DNA from: Calycina herbarum
Taxonomy: Eukaryota; Ascomycota; Leotiomycetes; Helotiales; Pezizellaceae
Length of the DNA stretch: 64,000 nucleotides
Direction: 5' to 3'
Assembly: GCA_001414485.1 (NCBI GenBank)
Contig: LLEY01000107.1
Location: 150,195 to 214,194 of the forward strand
Numbering within the stretch: the stretch's first letter is position 1; each line of letters starts with the position of its first letter. The position numbers were made by a program, and so were the translations under genes. Below are positions 1 through 10,156 of the stretch, one piece after another. The notes beneath the pieces are model-generated. The model ran no database searches and was not told the origin of the DNA. It was given only the letters and a program-made list of their open reading frames with translations.

Positions 1-1118
1 AGAGTGGGTATATCAAAAGAAATTCTCCGAGTGAGTTGAGATTCAGAACAAACGTACTACACATCTGTATTTGATCTTCCCGTCCCCATTGAGTAGGGGC
101 CAACTCGGAGGGCCATTCGTATTGGGGAACTACTGTGTTTCAGAGAAAAGAAGCTTCAGACGTTTGGACCCATTGTTATCAGCCTCGACAATGATGTTTT
201 TCTAAGCCTACCTTACCAAAAAAGGAGGACACGCGCCCGAGTAGCATATCTTCGCTAGAATGAATCTAGTCAGGGGCAGGAGACGTGGAACATTGTAAGA
301 GACATGGAGAATTAAATCTGGCCTGACCAGTCAGTCTGTTAAAAGGGGACTTGGCTGATGATAGTTTCTATCTTTGCAACGTTGGGATGAGCCTCTCTCG
401 CTCTCTCGCATTCTCCGGGCCGAATAAACAGACGGTCTGGCTGACTTGGAACTTGCGGCTTTATGCTTGTGGATGAGGCTCATTGGATATTCGTCTCTAC
501 TTGGAAGTATAACTTGAATATTGAAGGAAAATGGAGGGATGGGATCTACCCAAATTAGACACAGTGGTCCAAAAAAGACTGGAGGCAGATAGCTGAAGAT
601 ATGAAATTTAGACAGTTTATGTTCTCATCTATCTGCTTTATTCAGTCACATTGATTTTCGAATCGTGACTAATCTTGTCGTCCAGACTTGGATTGTAGTG
701 CAGCGTTTGAGATGGAACGCTGAGCTAGTGCTCGAAATCGTCGTCCAAAGCTCGGAGGATGGTTTTTGTCCGGTGCGATAGAGTTCGCATTCCACCCTTT
801 GTGAGCAGTCGAGATGAAGATCAAACAGTGACATTTTCCCGAGATCTTCCTCAGCCTTATGGAGGATCCTTGGCGATCCTTGGTCCGCTCCGCTTCCGCT
901 ATGTATGACAATTGAGAGCTTTGGGAAACAACAACACAAGACAAGTTACACGACATCTCGTATAACTACCAAACAGCCGTCTCCGTCTGTATGCTGGATA
1001 TCACTATCGAGTCGAGTCGAGTCATCATGTTCCTCTGTAGATAACAGCAATGCAGTAACTACGAACGACCAACCGAAAGCGAGAGGGCACAACGACGAAG
1101 AGAAACATCGAGGGGATA
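1..1118. other. Intergenic / upstream region, no gene seen
   Basis: No convincing gene is visible. Open frames on both strands between 646 and 1333 are short, overlap each other in several frames and show no recognisable motif. A small GAGTC tandem (about three units) lies near 1004-1022. The last few hundred bases are presumably the promoter and 5' UTR of the downstream gene that starts at 1119. Confidence 0.6.
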
Positions 1119-3071
1119 ATGGGAGGAGTGGAGGCAAATCTCGCCGCGGCGGCTCTCGCAATTGCGCTGGTTGCCCTCTTTACAGCCTTCGGCCAGGTGT
1201 CTCAACAATATCTCGCAACCGCGGACGGATACAGACGATGCCAAAAATCCGTCATGGGCGAGTATGCCCGCCATACACGATTGCGATGGCGATGGCGGGA
1301 ATTCCGCTTCGAGACGCTATACACGGTCCCTAAGATCTTCATGGTGGGAAATGGTGCACCAAGTCGGATCGAGCAAGTCCTGTTGATGGGGAGTGCCTTT
1401 ACAAGAAAGGAATCGCTTGTTCCCTGGGAAAGGGGGAGTGGTGCCTCAATGAATCTTTTTCATGAAACCCCTCAACAATTGGAGGCTCGTCGAACACAAA
1501 ATGTAAGGAACCTCTTTTCTCAGCGTCAGAGACTTGATCATTGCTCTGTTTACATTTAGAAGAACCGAGAGGTTAGTTTCCTTATTCTTCTAACCCGTGC
1601 CAAACAATGCCTTTTAGCACAATCAAAGAGCAATGGCTGAGGCTTTTATGTACCGTTGCAAGTGGAACTCTTATGTTATCTTTCTTCCATACCATCTCCA
1701 TATAATTCGGGACTGCTTGCTTACTCCTTATGCTACTTGTAGTGGTTGGCTAAAGGGGAGAAGCCAAAAGTCTCTTCCAGTCACGGAGAGAAAGTGTGTT
1801 GGATGTCTCTCCTAGACATGATCCACGAATCGACCTATCACGCCGTCAAAGAGCTCCAGCTCGCTGATGACGTTGTTCATGCACCACCGTACAAATTGAG
1901 AGTTCCATGTATCGTATTCAGAGAAAAGTCATGGGATTTTGTACCGCCAGATGTGGTTCGACCGTTAGCGGAGACAACGCTGTCCGATATTTCTGTGGTA
2001 GCCCGGAGGATGGGTATGAAATGGAAGGATTTCCGTCCATCGGATGGTATTTTACGAGCAGAAGGCCATTCTCATATTATTACTTCGACTATGGTACGTA
2101 GCGTTGGGATCGTTTTGCAATATTCTTACACGGGCCAAGGACAGCGCCTGAAAAGAGCAGACGTGAACCATCAACGTGCGGTGACCGGATCGCTGTTCGT
2201 AGAGCAAGAAGAGGTTTATATTCCTTCCTCAAAATCAGATCGGTTAGGGTGTGGCGTTATTAGAACTGAGGCCATGCTTGGATTACCAGATTTCACCGTT
2301 TCTACACAGCGTGAAATTGTCACCGCTCTTAGTTACCTTGACCGAAGTGGCATTTCTTCCGCCTCTTTGAGTAAGCTACTGAAGAAAAATCCAGAGTTTC
2401 ATTTTCGTGTTGCCGACTTGGTGGCTTTCACAACACCATGCATTCGAACGAGAGGCTTGAGTCTGGTGCAAGTACCTGCTCCATCCGATAACGTCCATGG
2501 TGTGACAACCAGTCCAAGTGGCAGACGAGCTTTCCGTATATCCCTTGAGCACTACATTAAGGCTCAACCTGAAAATATCGGACAAGCAACTCAGCACGCA
2601 CTTGAGATGTGTCAAGATTTCAGCACCAAATATATAGCCTGGGACCATGTTGAAGAAGCGGCAGCTCATTCTGTCCATTGGGTAGTAAGGAGAGACAAAT
2701 TCTATCTCGACACTCTTCAAGAAACCATGGTCACTCTTACGGACGAACTCAATAACTATGAATCTCCATTCCGATACTCAGACTTATTGGCTCTCCACAT
2801 AAGACTTGCTATGTTTTGTGAGGGCGGGGAGACTTCAATACTACGCAATTGGGGTACAGATTACTCCGCTGATATTAAGGGGTATTTCAAGCAATTGCCG
2901 AAAATCGTGGATGAGATGGAGAAGAAGGGTGTGAATCGACTGCTTTGCATTGATATGTGGTGTACTATGATGGTTAGAGGGATGTGTTGGGGGGCATGTC
3001 ATTTTTTCGTGCCAGGGGAGAGGGTTCCAGCCCAGTACTACGGGAGCCAGCTGCCGATTTACATTGGTTGA
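1119..3071 (+). CDS. Modin-like conserved fungal protein with N-terminal membrane segment
   Basis: Seen: an ATG at 1119 (A at -3) opens an exon to 1502. Donor GTAAGG lies at 1503. A long open frame follows acceptor TAG at 1740-1742 and runs to the stop at 3071. Between them, 1560-1571 is flanked by AG and GTTAGT and could be a 12-nt micro-exon encoding KNRE. With it the protein is 574 aa, without it 570 aa; both keep phase. Residues about 8-28 form one hydrophobic segment (AAAALAIALVALFTAFG), followed by an Arg/Trp-rich stretch (RLRWRWREFRFE), suggesting a membrane anchor with the bulk of the protein on one side. Known: this N-terminal pattern resembles large fungus-only proteins annotated as modin, but I recall that name from memory only. 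No enzymatic motif is visible and the biochemical role is unknown. The exon-intron model is inferred. Confidence 0.72.
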
Positions 3072-3359
3072 TTGGTTTCTTGTACTGTTGAAGATGGATA
3101 TCATCTCACAATATTTAATCGGCTCACTCTTGCATCTTCCGCACACACATTTTAACCGTGTGCTCAATGGTTATCCAGGAGACTCCGAGGAGAGCAGTCG
3201 GGGATGAGCGAATTCTAATAGCTGTAATATTCTGATCTTTTAGTAAAGTATTAACCCTAGAAAAATTTGAGGGTGATGGAAGGGCCATGGTTTAGTTCAA
3301 GGTCGTTCCTTCCCTGATTGAACCTTGACCTTCAGACCTTCGACATAACCAGAGGTTGC

Positions 3360-3515
3360 TCCTTCTCCCTCGGACTGTCACCTCAACACCTCGTCAGGCC
3401 AAGATGAGCGGCTGGAAAGGGAAGGCACGGCCAGATCCCTCCCAAGGAGTATTGAAACCCCCCTCCCTTCCATATAGGTATGATTTCTTGCTGTCGAAAA
3501 CGAATCGCGGGGGAA
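3360..3515. repeat. Diverged dispersed repeat, copy A
   Basis: This stretch resembles 58235-58400. Both contain GGAAGGCACG, then a pyrimidine-rich stretch with CCCCC/CCTC and CCAT(C)CATATA, then a shared segment reading GAAAACGAATCGCGGGGG (3498-3515 here). The order of the blocks is the same in both places, and the similarity fades on either side. It lies between two genes and is not coding. It is probably an old dispersed repeat or the end of a transposon. Confidence 0.55.
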
Positions 3516-3726
3516 GGCTGGTTTCTCTCAGACGAATTGAGTACTTATTTGCTATTTTTCTCCCCTTTAATAGAATCCTTCGGCTTGTTCATGCGAGTGG
3601 TGTAAATAGAATCTGTCCAGAAATTCAGCTGCCACGTGGGTTAGACAGAGCGGGTCGGGTCGTCTCGCCGGCAACCATTGCTGACGGGGACCTTTTTTGA
3701 CATTCTTCACAAATTCACACATCGCC

Positions 3727-4899
3727 ATGCTGCTTTCTCAAGCTCTCGTCTGGGCCACATTGGCGATGCAGGGTCTCGTTTTGACCTTGCCTCTTGAATC
3801 ATCTGTGGCTCAATTCGCTTTACAGAAGGTACTTGACGATGCAGCTCCCATCTTTGGCGCTTACGCCACGGGCGACAACAGCAAGACGACAAATTGGATG
3901 GAGCTGTACCCAGACTCTACACCCATCGTACATATGACTCTACCAGGAGCACATGATGCAGCGACATGGAACTACACATTGGCGACACAAAAAGCTCTAG
4001 AACATGTCACCGAACTCAACGGCATTACTTCTGCACCACCGGAGATTTACCGCTGTCAAGAAAGTCCGATCATAAGTATGCTCAATTCCGGAATCCGTGT
4101 ATTCGACCTTCGGTTTGCTTTCGATGCGACAAATGACAGTCTGGTCTTTTATCACGGCCAAGCTCTTCAATCCGAGAAAACGACTGTGGAAGATCTCTTG
4201 TTTGGATTTTATGCATGGCTTGATGATCATCCGTCCGAGGCTCTCATTACATCTTTTCAATATGAAGGTTCCACCAAGAAATACGCCTCAAATGATGCAA
4301 ATGTCCAGATGGAGATGTTCAGAACACTTACTTCGCCGGCAGCTCGAAAACGTTTTGTCCAGAAGAAAGGGGAGCTTGGAACATTAGGTGAAGCTAGGGG
4401 TAAAATCACACTCTTCCGTCGCTTCAACTTGGACAAACTTCCTAGCTCTTATGAACAAGCCCTTCCGGGACTTCATTTCCCGCCCAGCCAATGGTCTGAC
4501 AATGGCCTCGATATCGAGTTGACTTACAATGAGGACAAGAACCTCACTGCTTACATCGAAGACTATTACGAACCCGAGGCACCAGTTGGATCTTCTGCAG
4601 CAGACAACATCGACCTGAAATACAACGCCACCGTGTCCCATCTGGAGAAAGCGGTAAATCAGTACCCGGAAAGCTTGTTTTGGACTTGGGCTAGTAGTGA
4701 GCACAATGCCAATAACCCGCCAGATTATCCTCGAATCATGGCCTTGGGAAACGGGACGGAATTGACGCCTTTGGGTGGTGTAAACCACAGGCTGTTGCCA
4801 GTATTCAAGGCGCTACAGGGCAAGAGAATTGGAATTGTGATGCTTGATTTCTTTGACTCTCCAGGCAATCTTGTGGAGACGATGCTTGGGCTGGAGTAA
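3727..4899 (+). CDS. Secreted PLC-like phosphodiesterase (PI-PLC X-type TIM barrel)
   Basis: A single-exon gene of 390 aa. The frame is open 30 nt further upstream, but 3727 is the first ATG and begins a good signal peptide (MLLSQALVWATLAMQGLVL). Motifs of the phosphatidylinositol-specific phospholipase C X-domain superfamily are visible. MTLPGAHDA near residue 70 carries the first catalytic His, IRVFDLRF near 125 the strand with Asp/Arg, and LVFYHGQ near 144 the second His. LGEARGKITLFRRF and the terminal GIVMLDFFDSPG are also typical. Several N-x-S/T sites fit secretion. Family knowledge: such fungal proteins are assumed to cleave phosphoinositide or GPI-type substrates by intramolecular transfer, but many have no demonstrated substrate. 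No Y, C2 or PH domain is present, so this is not a signalling PLC-delta type. The family call is firm; the substrate is not. Confidence 0.85.
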   Translation: MLLSQALVWATLAMQGLVLTLPLESSVAQFALQKVLDDAAPIFGAYATGDNSKTTNWMELYPDSTPIVHMTLPGAHDAATWNYTLATQKALEHVTELNGITSAPPEIYRCQESPIISMLNSGIRVFDLRFAFDATNDSLVFYHGQALQSEKTTVEDLLFGFYAWLDDHPSEALITSFQYEGSTKKYASNDANVQMEMFRTLTSPAARKRFVQKKGELGTLGEARGKITLFRRFNLDKLPSSYEQALPGLHFPPSQWSDNGLDIELTYNEDKNLTAYIEDYYEPEAPVGSSAADNIDLKYNATVSHLEKAVNQYPESLFWTWASSEHNANNPPDYPRIMALGNGTELTPLGGVNHRLLPVFKALQGKRIGIVMLDFFDSPGNLVETMLGLE

Positions 4900-6390
4900 G
4901 ATTCATTTGCTGGAGTACTTTGGAGTAGGCTATGCTTCTATCCCTTTTTTTAAGAATGCTACTCTCTAATAGAAATATCAAAAGGCGAAGGTTTCGAAGG
5001 AGAGCGTCCTTTGTGATAATTTTCTACAGCTCTCGGACTTCCTATATATAATTTGCAGCAGGCCAGCAAAACTCCCGGAGAACGATTGAAGGACCTTTTC
5101 CCAATTTCGCGCAAACAGATTCTCGACTCGATTGGTTCTTCTCGTGTTGATATTCCAGGAGCGGCTAAAATGGAAAGGGCTGAATCAAACTATAGATCGA
5201 TCTATCATTGAAATATGGAATATCCAGAGTTAGAGAAATGTCAACAATGAACTCGGCATAAGCGAGTCGAGAAAAACCACATTGACGATACGAAAGCCAA
5301 ACTTCTCTATTAACCCTTTCTTCTTTAGATGCGAAAAGTTATTCGAGGCTAATAAGGCCTATCCAAATGAGACGAAAAGGGATTCCTCACAACACGTGAT
5401 GTCCCAAAGTAGTTATCCTATCCCTGAAGAGAGATTTAGATAACGGTCGTATCAAACGTACGACAACTCCTTTACAAAGCGCGTTCTGCCCTACCCTCCC
5501 CAACCTAGATAGACTTCTGCAGCCGCCTACCTGATCCGGTTCAAAAGTCCCTAGCCATTCGCCAGTCGCCATGGCACAGCGACAATCTTGCAGGAGATGG
5601 CACAATTCGCTGTCGACACCAAAACCCCGCATCTCGCATCCCGCCCGCTTTCCTCCCCGAGCCTAGCACCACGGTGGGGTATCGTATCTCAGCGAGTGCC
5701 ATTCAAGGATGGACGGGTTGATGCTGCCAGCCACCAAGCCAGAGCACCTGAGCGGCGTCCTACCGATGGGTAAGTTGGTGACGGCATCGTAGACATCGTG
5801 GGTGTCGTCGGTCGGTCGGGGCGACGTCCTTCTCTTCCTTCTTCCATTTCCTTGTCCAACAAGGCCACAATCACGAAGTAAATACACGTACACTACATTG
5901 TACATCTGCTGGGGTGACGGGGCAGTTTGTTTCCAGTTTGTTTCCAGTCTACTTCTATCCTCCTGTCTAGAAGAATCCGGGTGCGGCGTTTGGACGTCTG
6001 TGGTGGTGCTAAGTGGCCACGCCTGCCACGAGTTCTCCCAGCTTGGAACTGGCCCTGTCGGATTGCTTTTGCCTCTTTCGTGCAAGTCTTGTTGCGGTCT
6101 TTTGTGGAGTACGAGTCCCGTTGTTCACAATCACCACTGCTAATGTGGGGGTCTAGCGTCCTGGATCTCCTGATTTATAGAGGCCTGTCTTGATAAAAGG
6201 ATTACCTGGGTGAAGCTCCTATATATTATATTGGCGGCGTACTGCAACTGCCTCATCATTGGGAGTAAACATCAAGGTTGCTGTCCTCTCTCCACCAAGG
6301 TTGTCCTCCGTTGCAATCCCAGGGTCCTGTCAATTGCATCCGAGTCTGAAAACTACAAACAACTACTGGGAACTGTTCAACGATCGCATC
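4900..6390. other. Intergenic region, no gene seen
   Basis: 1.5 kb without a supportable gene. Open frames at 5588-6193 on both strands overlap one another and look like chance frames in a GC-richer patch. A short direct repeat of TTTGTTTCCAG occurs near 5928-5949. The 3' part is the presumed promoter and leader of the DUF3445 gene. Confidence 0.6.
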
Positions 6391-7974
6391 ATGTATCCGT
6401 TTACAGTCTCCAATCCATGGCTCCTAGGCCTCGGAGTAGCATTCCTGCTATCGACAACTGCCATACTTACGATCAACAAGCGTCAAAGATATTCAGTGCT
6501 CAATAGATTTCGTTTCGGTCGACGTCGTGCTTCTGCTGCCTCAACGCCGCCACGTTCCATTTCGCCATCCAAGGATGACAAGACTAAAGGATCACTATCT
6601 GTCAGCTCTAGCATCGACTATGTTAATACGTTCCCGCCCTCAAGGCGGCCTGCTCTCCGTCAACTCTCAAAGACTGCGTCAACATCAAACCGGAAGATAT
6701 TTAATGGCTCTGATCCTACTCCCGAGTTCATTGCCAAGAATCCTCTTCCGATGGATCGACCTTATACCATGGACAATGGCACTCCCAAATACACACCAAT
6801 GGGCTTTTCTACCGACGAGATTCGGGCAATGGGTGATTTTCCCAACTACAATATCCTGACTGATGTTCCGGATCCGGCGCCGTACAAGGAATTCGACCCA
6901 GTCAAGGCGCTTGCACGACCATATCGACCCTTTAGATGGACGTATCATCAGACTATGTGTGAGTGAAGTCGGGATACCTTTATAGAGACATTCACTAATT
7001 ACCGAGAAGCTTTCCACAAGATGGAGTCGGACTGGTGGTTGGAAATTGACAACACCTATATTTCAATTATCAAGAAACGTCAAGACCTTTTCAGAGACCA
7101 TGGCAACAAAGTTCTCGATTTCCTGCCTGGATCTGAACTTGTATGTAAGGAATTGATGGAGATGTGCCTACGGTTTTATTGTGCCCGGTATCCAGCCTAC
7201 TTCTCATTGTCGCCAGACAGAACCATCTTTCACAACTCTCTCCTCAAGACGGAAACAGACATCAAGAGCATGCACCCTCTCCATGTACTTCTCAACAACG
7301 TCCCTGAAGATTTTGGTATCGTCCTACGAAACGAAAAAGATGGCATGTACTACATGCGCGCCGGAGTGATTTGCAGTTCACTGGGCTGGAACGTGAGTAC
7401 CAAAATCGGCCTCAATCTCCGGGACATCCACACTCCAATTCCAGATTACAAGGAGAAGATGCAGTTTAGCATGGATCGATACTTCAGCAGAATGCCAACA
7501 AACACCCCCATCCAGCGAGGAAGTTGGGGACTTGAAATCGGTGCGCCACTCTTCATGCCACCAGGTGACCCCCATGAACTGCTTCGCGAGTCGCAAAGTA
7601 AAGATCTGGGGATTGAGGAGTGCAACTTGCGAGTTGATTGGCAAACTTTGAGGAGGATGCCTTTGAGTGGCGGGATTGTTTTCAATTTTACTGCTCTCTT
7701 CACTCCCGTTCAGGAATTCCGAGACGAGCCTTATATTCCGGCATTAGTCTTGAAGATCTTGAAGGAGGGAAAGAAGAGTCTGATGGAGTACAAGAACACC
7801 TGGCATGTCGAACATGTCGTCGTCCCCGAACTGGAAAAGTATGCCAAGGAACAGGTAGAGAATGGATTGGTAAAGGGTGAGAAAGAAGGTGAAGAATGGG
7901 ACGTTGCCACTCTGGAGGGCTATCCTTACTTTTCTGGTTGGGAGGAGAAATGGCATCGCCAGCAAGGATACTGA
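6391..7974 (+). CDS. DUF3445 / haem-dependent oxidative N-demethylase-like protein
   Basis: Two exons, 6391-6958 and 7010-7974, are joined by a 51-nt intron. The donor is GTGAGT and the acceptor GAG-AAG; using the earlier AG would create an in-frame stop. The product is 510 aa. Residues about 9-29 are hydrophobic and followed by KRQRYSVLNRFRFGRRR, a signal-anchor/stop-transfer pattern. A low-complexity linker precedes the conserved domain, which starts near residue 140 (FIAKNPLPMDRPYTMDNG, then MGFSTDEIRAMGDFPNYN). Downstream motifs include LCKELMEMCLRFYCARYP-like sequence, GWNVSTKIG and FSMDRYFSRM. Known: DUF3445 proteins include a bacterial haem enzyme that demethylates dimethylamine, and fungi have many membrane-anchored homologues of unknown substrate. 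The upstream frame to 6259 lacks an ATG, so 6391 is the chosen start. Confidence 0.82.
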
Positions 7975-10156
7975 AGACAGGAAAACAATGCGTGGGTCAA
8001 TGATTGGCATTTGGACCAGAGATTTCATATCGGGTAGCATTTATTTTTCGCATGGCTCCATCGAGTTTGGAACATCACATGCTGCCATTTATTCGACTCC
8101 TCTCTCCTGACCTCCAATTCATATGTTTCCCTTTTTGTTATATAGTAGCGGCCTAGAAAAAGTGCAGAGTGTTCTCAAATTTATATCTTTCACCGTTATC
8201 CTTTCTTTGGACAAACGAACGTCATGATTCCAAAAATGTGCTTGAACCACACTGGGATGAAGTCTGGAAGTGTATCTCTTAAGGTTGAAGATGTGGCGCT
8301 CTGCTCGTAAATTGCTTGGTGGATTACTAGCGAGATTTCCTGTAGAGGGCAATTACGCGATATTCTGGAGATCTAAAGACTTGGCATGTTCCCCTTTTTG
8401 CAACTGGAGCTCAATCGGAAGCTATCCATTGATGTCTGTTTCGCTTGTTGGATGCCGGGATTCAGAGATATTTGCACCACTACCTAAAGTCCAACCCACT
8501 TTCCGTAGTCCACCCAAATGCTGGATGTACCTACCATTTTTCCGTAGTAGATCAACGTATAGGAAAAAGAGCCGCTCTTGCTGTCAGCTTCTGGAGCAGA
8601 CGTTACCGCTCTTTGCCGCTTAAGGAATGGATTCTCTTTGGCTCTCCAATTTGATTGGCTCGGAATTTTGCGCCGTCCAGCCTCTGAGCCAAGACCTCAA
8701 GATCCATTCTCCTGATGGAAGATGAAGGCATTGCTATCGGATTTTGGGAAGTTGCGCTGATTTTTCGGGCATTTGGGGTTCATTAGCGGCTGCATAAGCG
8801 GGGTACACGACGGATGGGGTCTCCAAGAGTCCCGTTCAGTTGGGTTTAGTCGCTGGGATTCGCGTCTAGACTTCCAGTCGACTGTCCAACTTGTCGCTTT
8901 CGCCACTCGATCATTTCCCATGAGAGGCATCTGACTCTGGTCTGAATTGCAATAGTGGTGCAATTGGGGCGGATCAGCAATGGAGGCCGGGGGTGCTGTA
9001 TAGCACGACGGGGAACAGCGATTGTGGTATGGATGTTGTCTCGTCTCGTCTCGTCCAAATGGTGTTCGAAGCTTACGTTAAGCCTCGCCTCGCAACCAAA
9101 GCACAACTCCTCGTCCAGAGCAACGACTACGACGCAGATCCAGGGTCGCCCATCGACGCCGCGACCCAGAACCAACAAGGCTATACTTACGAGTACGTGA
9201 CTCCCTTCTTTCCCTTTCCCATCCCCTTATCCGCATAGCTCGGGGGACTGTGGCGCAAGGGTGAAGAGTCGAACGCTGTTCGATAGCGAGCTGCAACCTT
9301 CGGACGACGTACCGACGACGAGCAGAGAACGATGCTCCTCCATCACTGCCGCTCACGCTCACACTCACGCTCACGCTCACGACGAACCCCACGACCATCC
9401 CCCACTGATTGCGTCTCGTTGCTGCGCACCACGCGCACGATCGCCGTTGCCGTCGCCGTATCTCACAACCAACGACCATGGGCACTTGGTAGCGGTGCTG
9501 TACGCCCCTTCCAGCCCTTCGAACAAGGAAAAGGGTGAGAAGTTGAGACTGAACTCTGGGCGATTTCTCGCAGTTTTCCACTTCGCGGAGCCGGACTTGA
9601 CTCCGCTGAGAAATCGTACTAAGCCACTGCTCGACCATGTCGTTTGAAAATCGGTCAAAACGACTCTCCAGGTCCAGAGCAGCACCCCATATCCCATATC
9701 GACCACTACGGACCCTCTCGCCACCGCGCCTAATCGTATTTGCCACGCGCCAGTACAAGCACCCGACGAATGCCTCTTACGCCTCTTGAGGGGAAGCAAG
9801 TAGCATACATAGCCCATAGCCATTGCGTCGTGACTGACTGCCCCTAAGACGGCGGAGATATAAACCGGCGACTACCCCAGTGCTCTCCACTGCCCTGGAA
9901 TCGACCCAGAGGCTCCCAGAGCTGCCCTGCTAGAAGATACAGAAGGGCCCGTTGGCTCCTGCCCACCCAGGTGCCTGCCTACTGAGTATCACGTAGTACC
10001 ATCCCTTGCTGTCGACCCAGGACGCGCCTTCCGCATCGCTCCATACCACCCAGAGCGGGGGGCCAGCCCGCCTTGGTGGCCCAGTGGGTTCCAGCTACCA
10101 AGAAGAAGACAAGTTTCGACGAGAAAAGCAGCCGGGTGTTGAACATGAGATGAACC
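7975..10156. other. Intergenic region and promoter of the Zn2Cys6 gene; microsatellites
   Basis: No supportable gene. A long minus-strand open frame (about 9078-9758) is Arg/Ser/Val-rich and arises from a low-complexity tract, so it is not accepted. Visible structure: CTCGT tandem units near 9037-9055 and a CTCACG/CTCACA microsatellite near 9353-9384. GC content is higher than in neighbouring intergenic DNA from about 9000 to 10150. The tract just upstream of 10157 is the presumed promoter of the transcription factor gene. Confidence 0.55.

Noticed and set aside
9078..9758. 226-codon minus-strand open frame upstream of the Zn2Cys6 gene
   Set aside because: Arg/Ser/Val-rich low-complexity translation produced by a CTCACG microsatellite and GC-rich DNA; no motif and competing frames on both strands.
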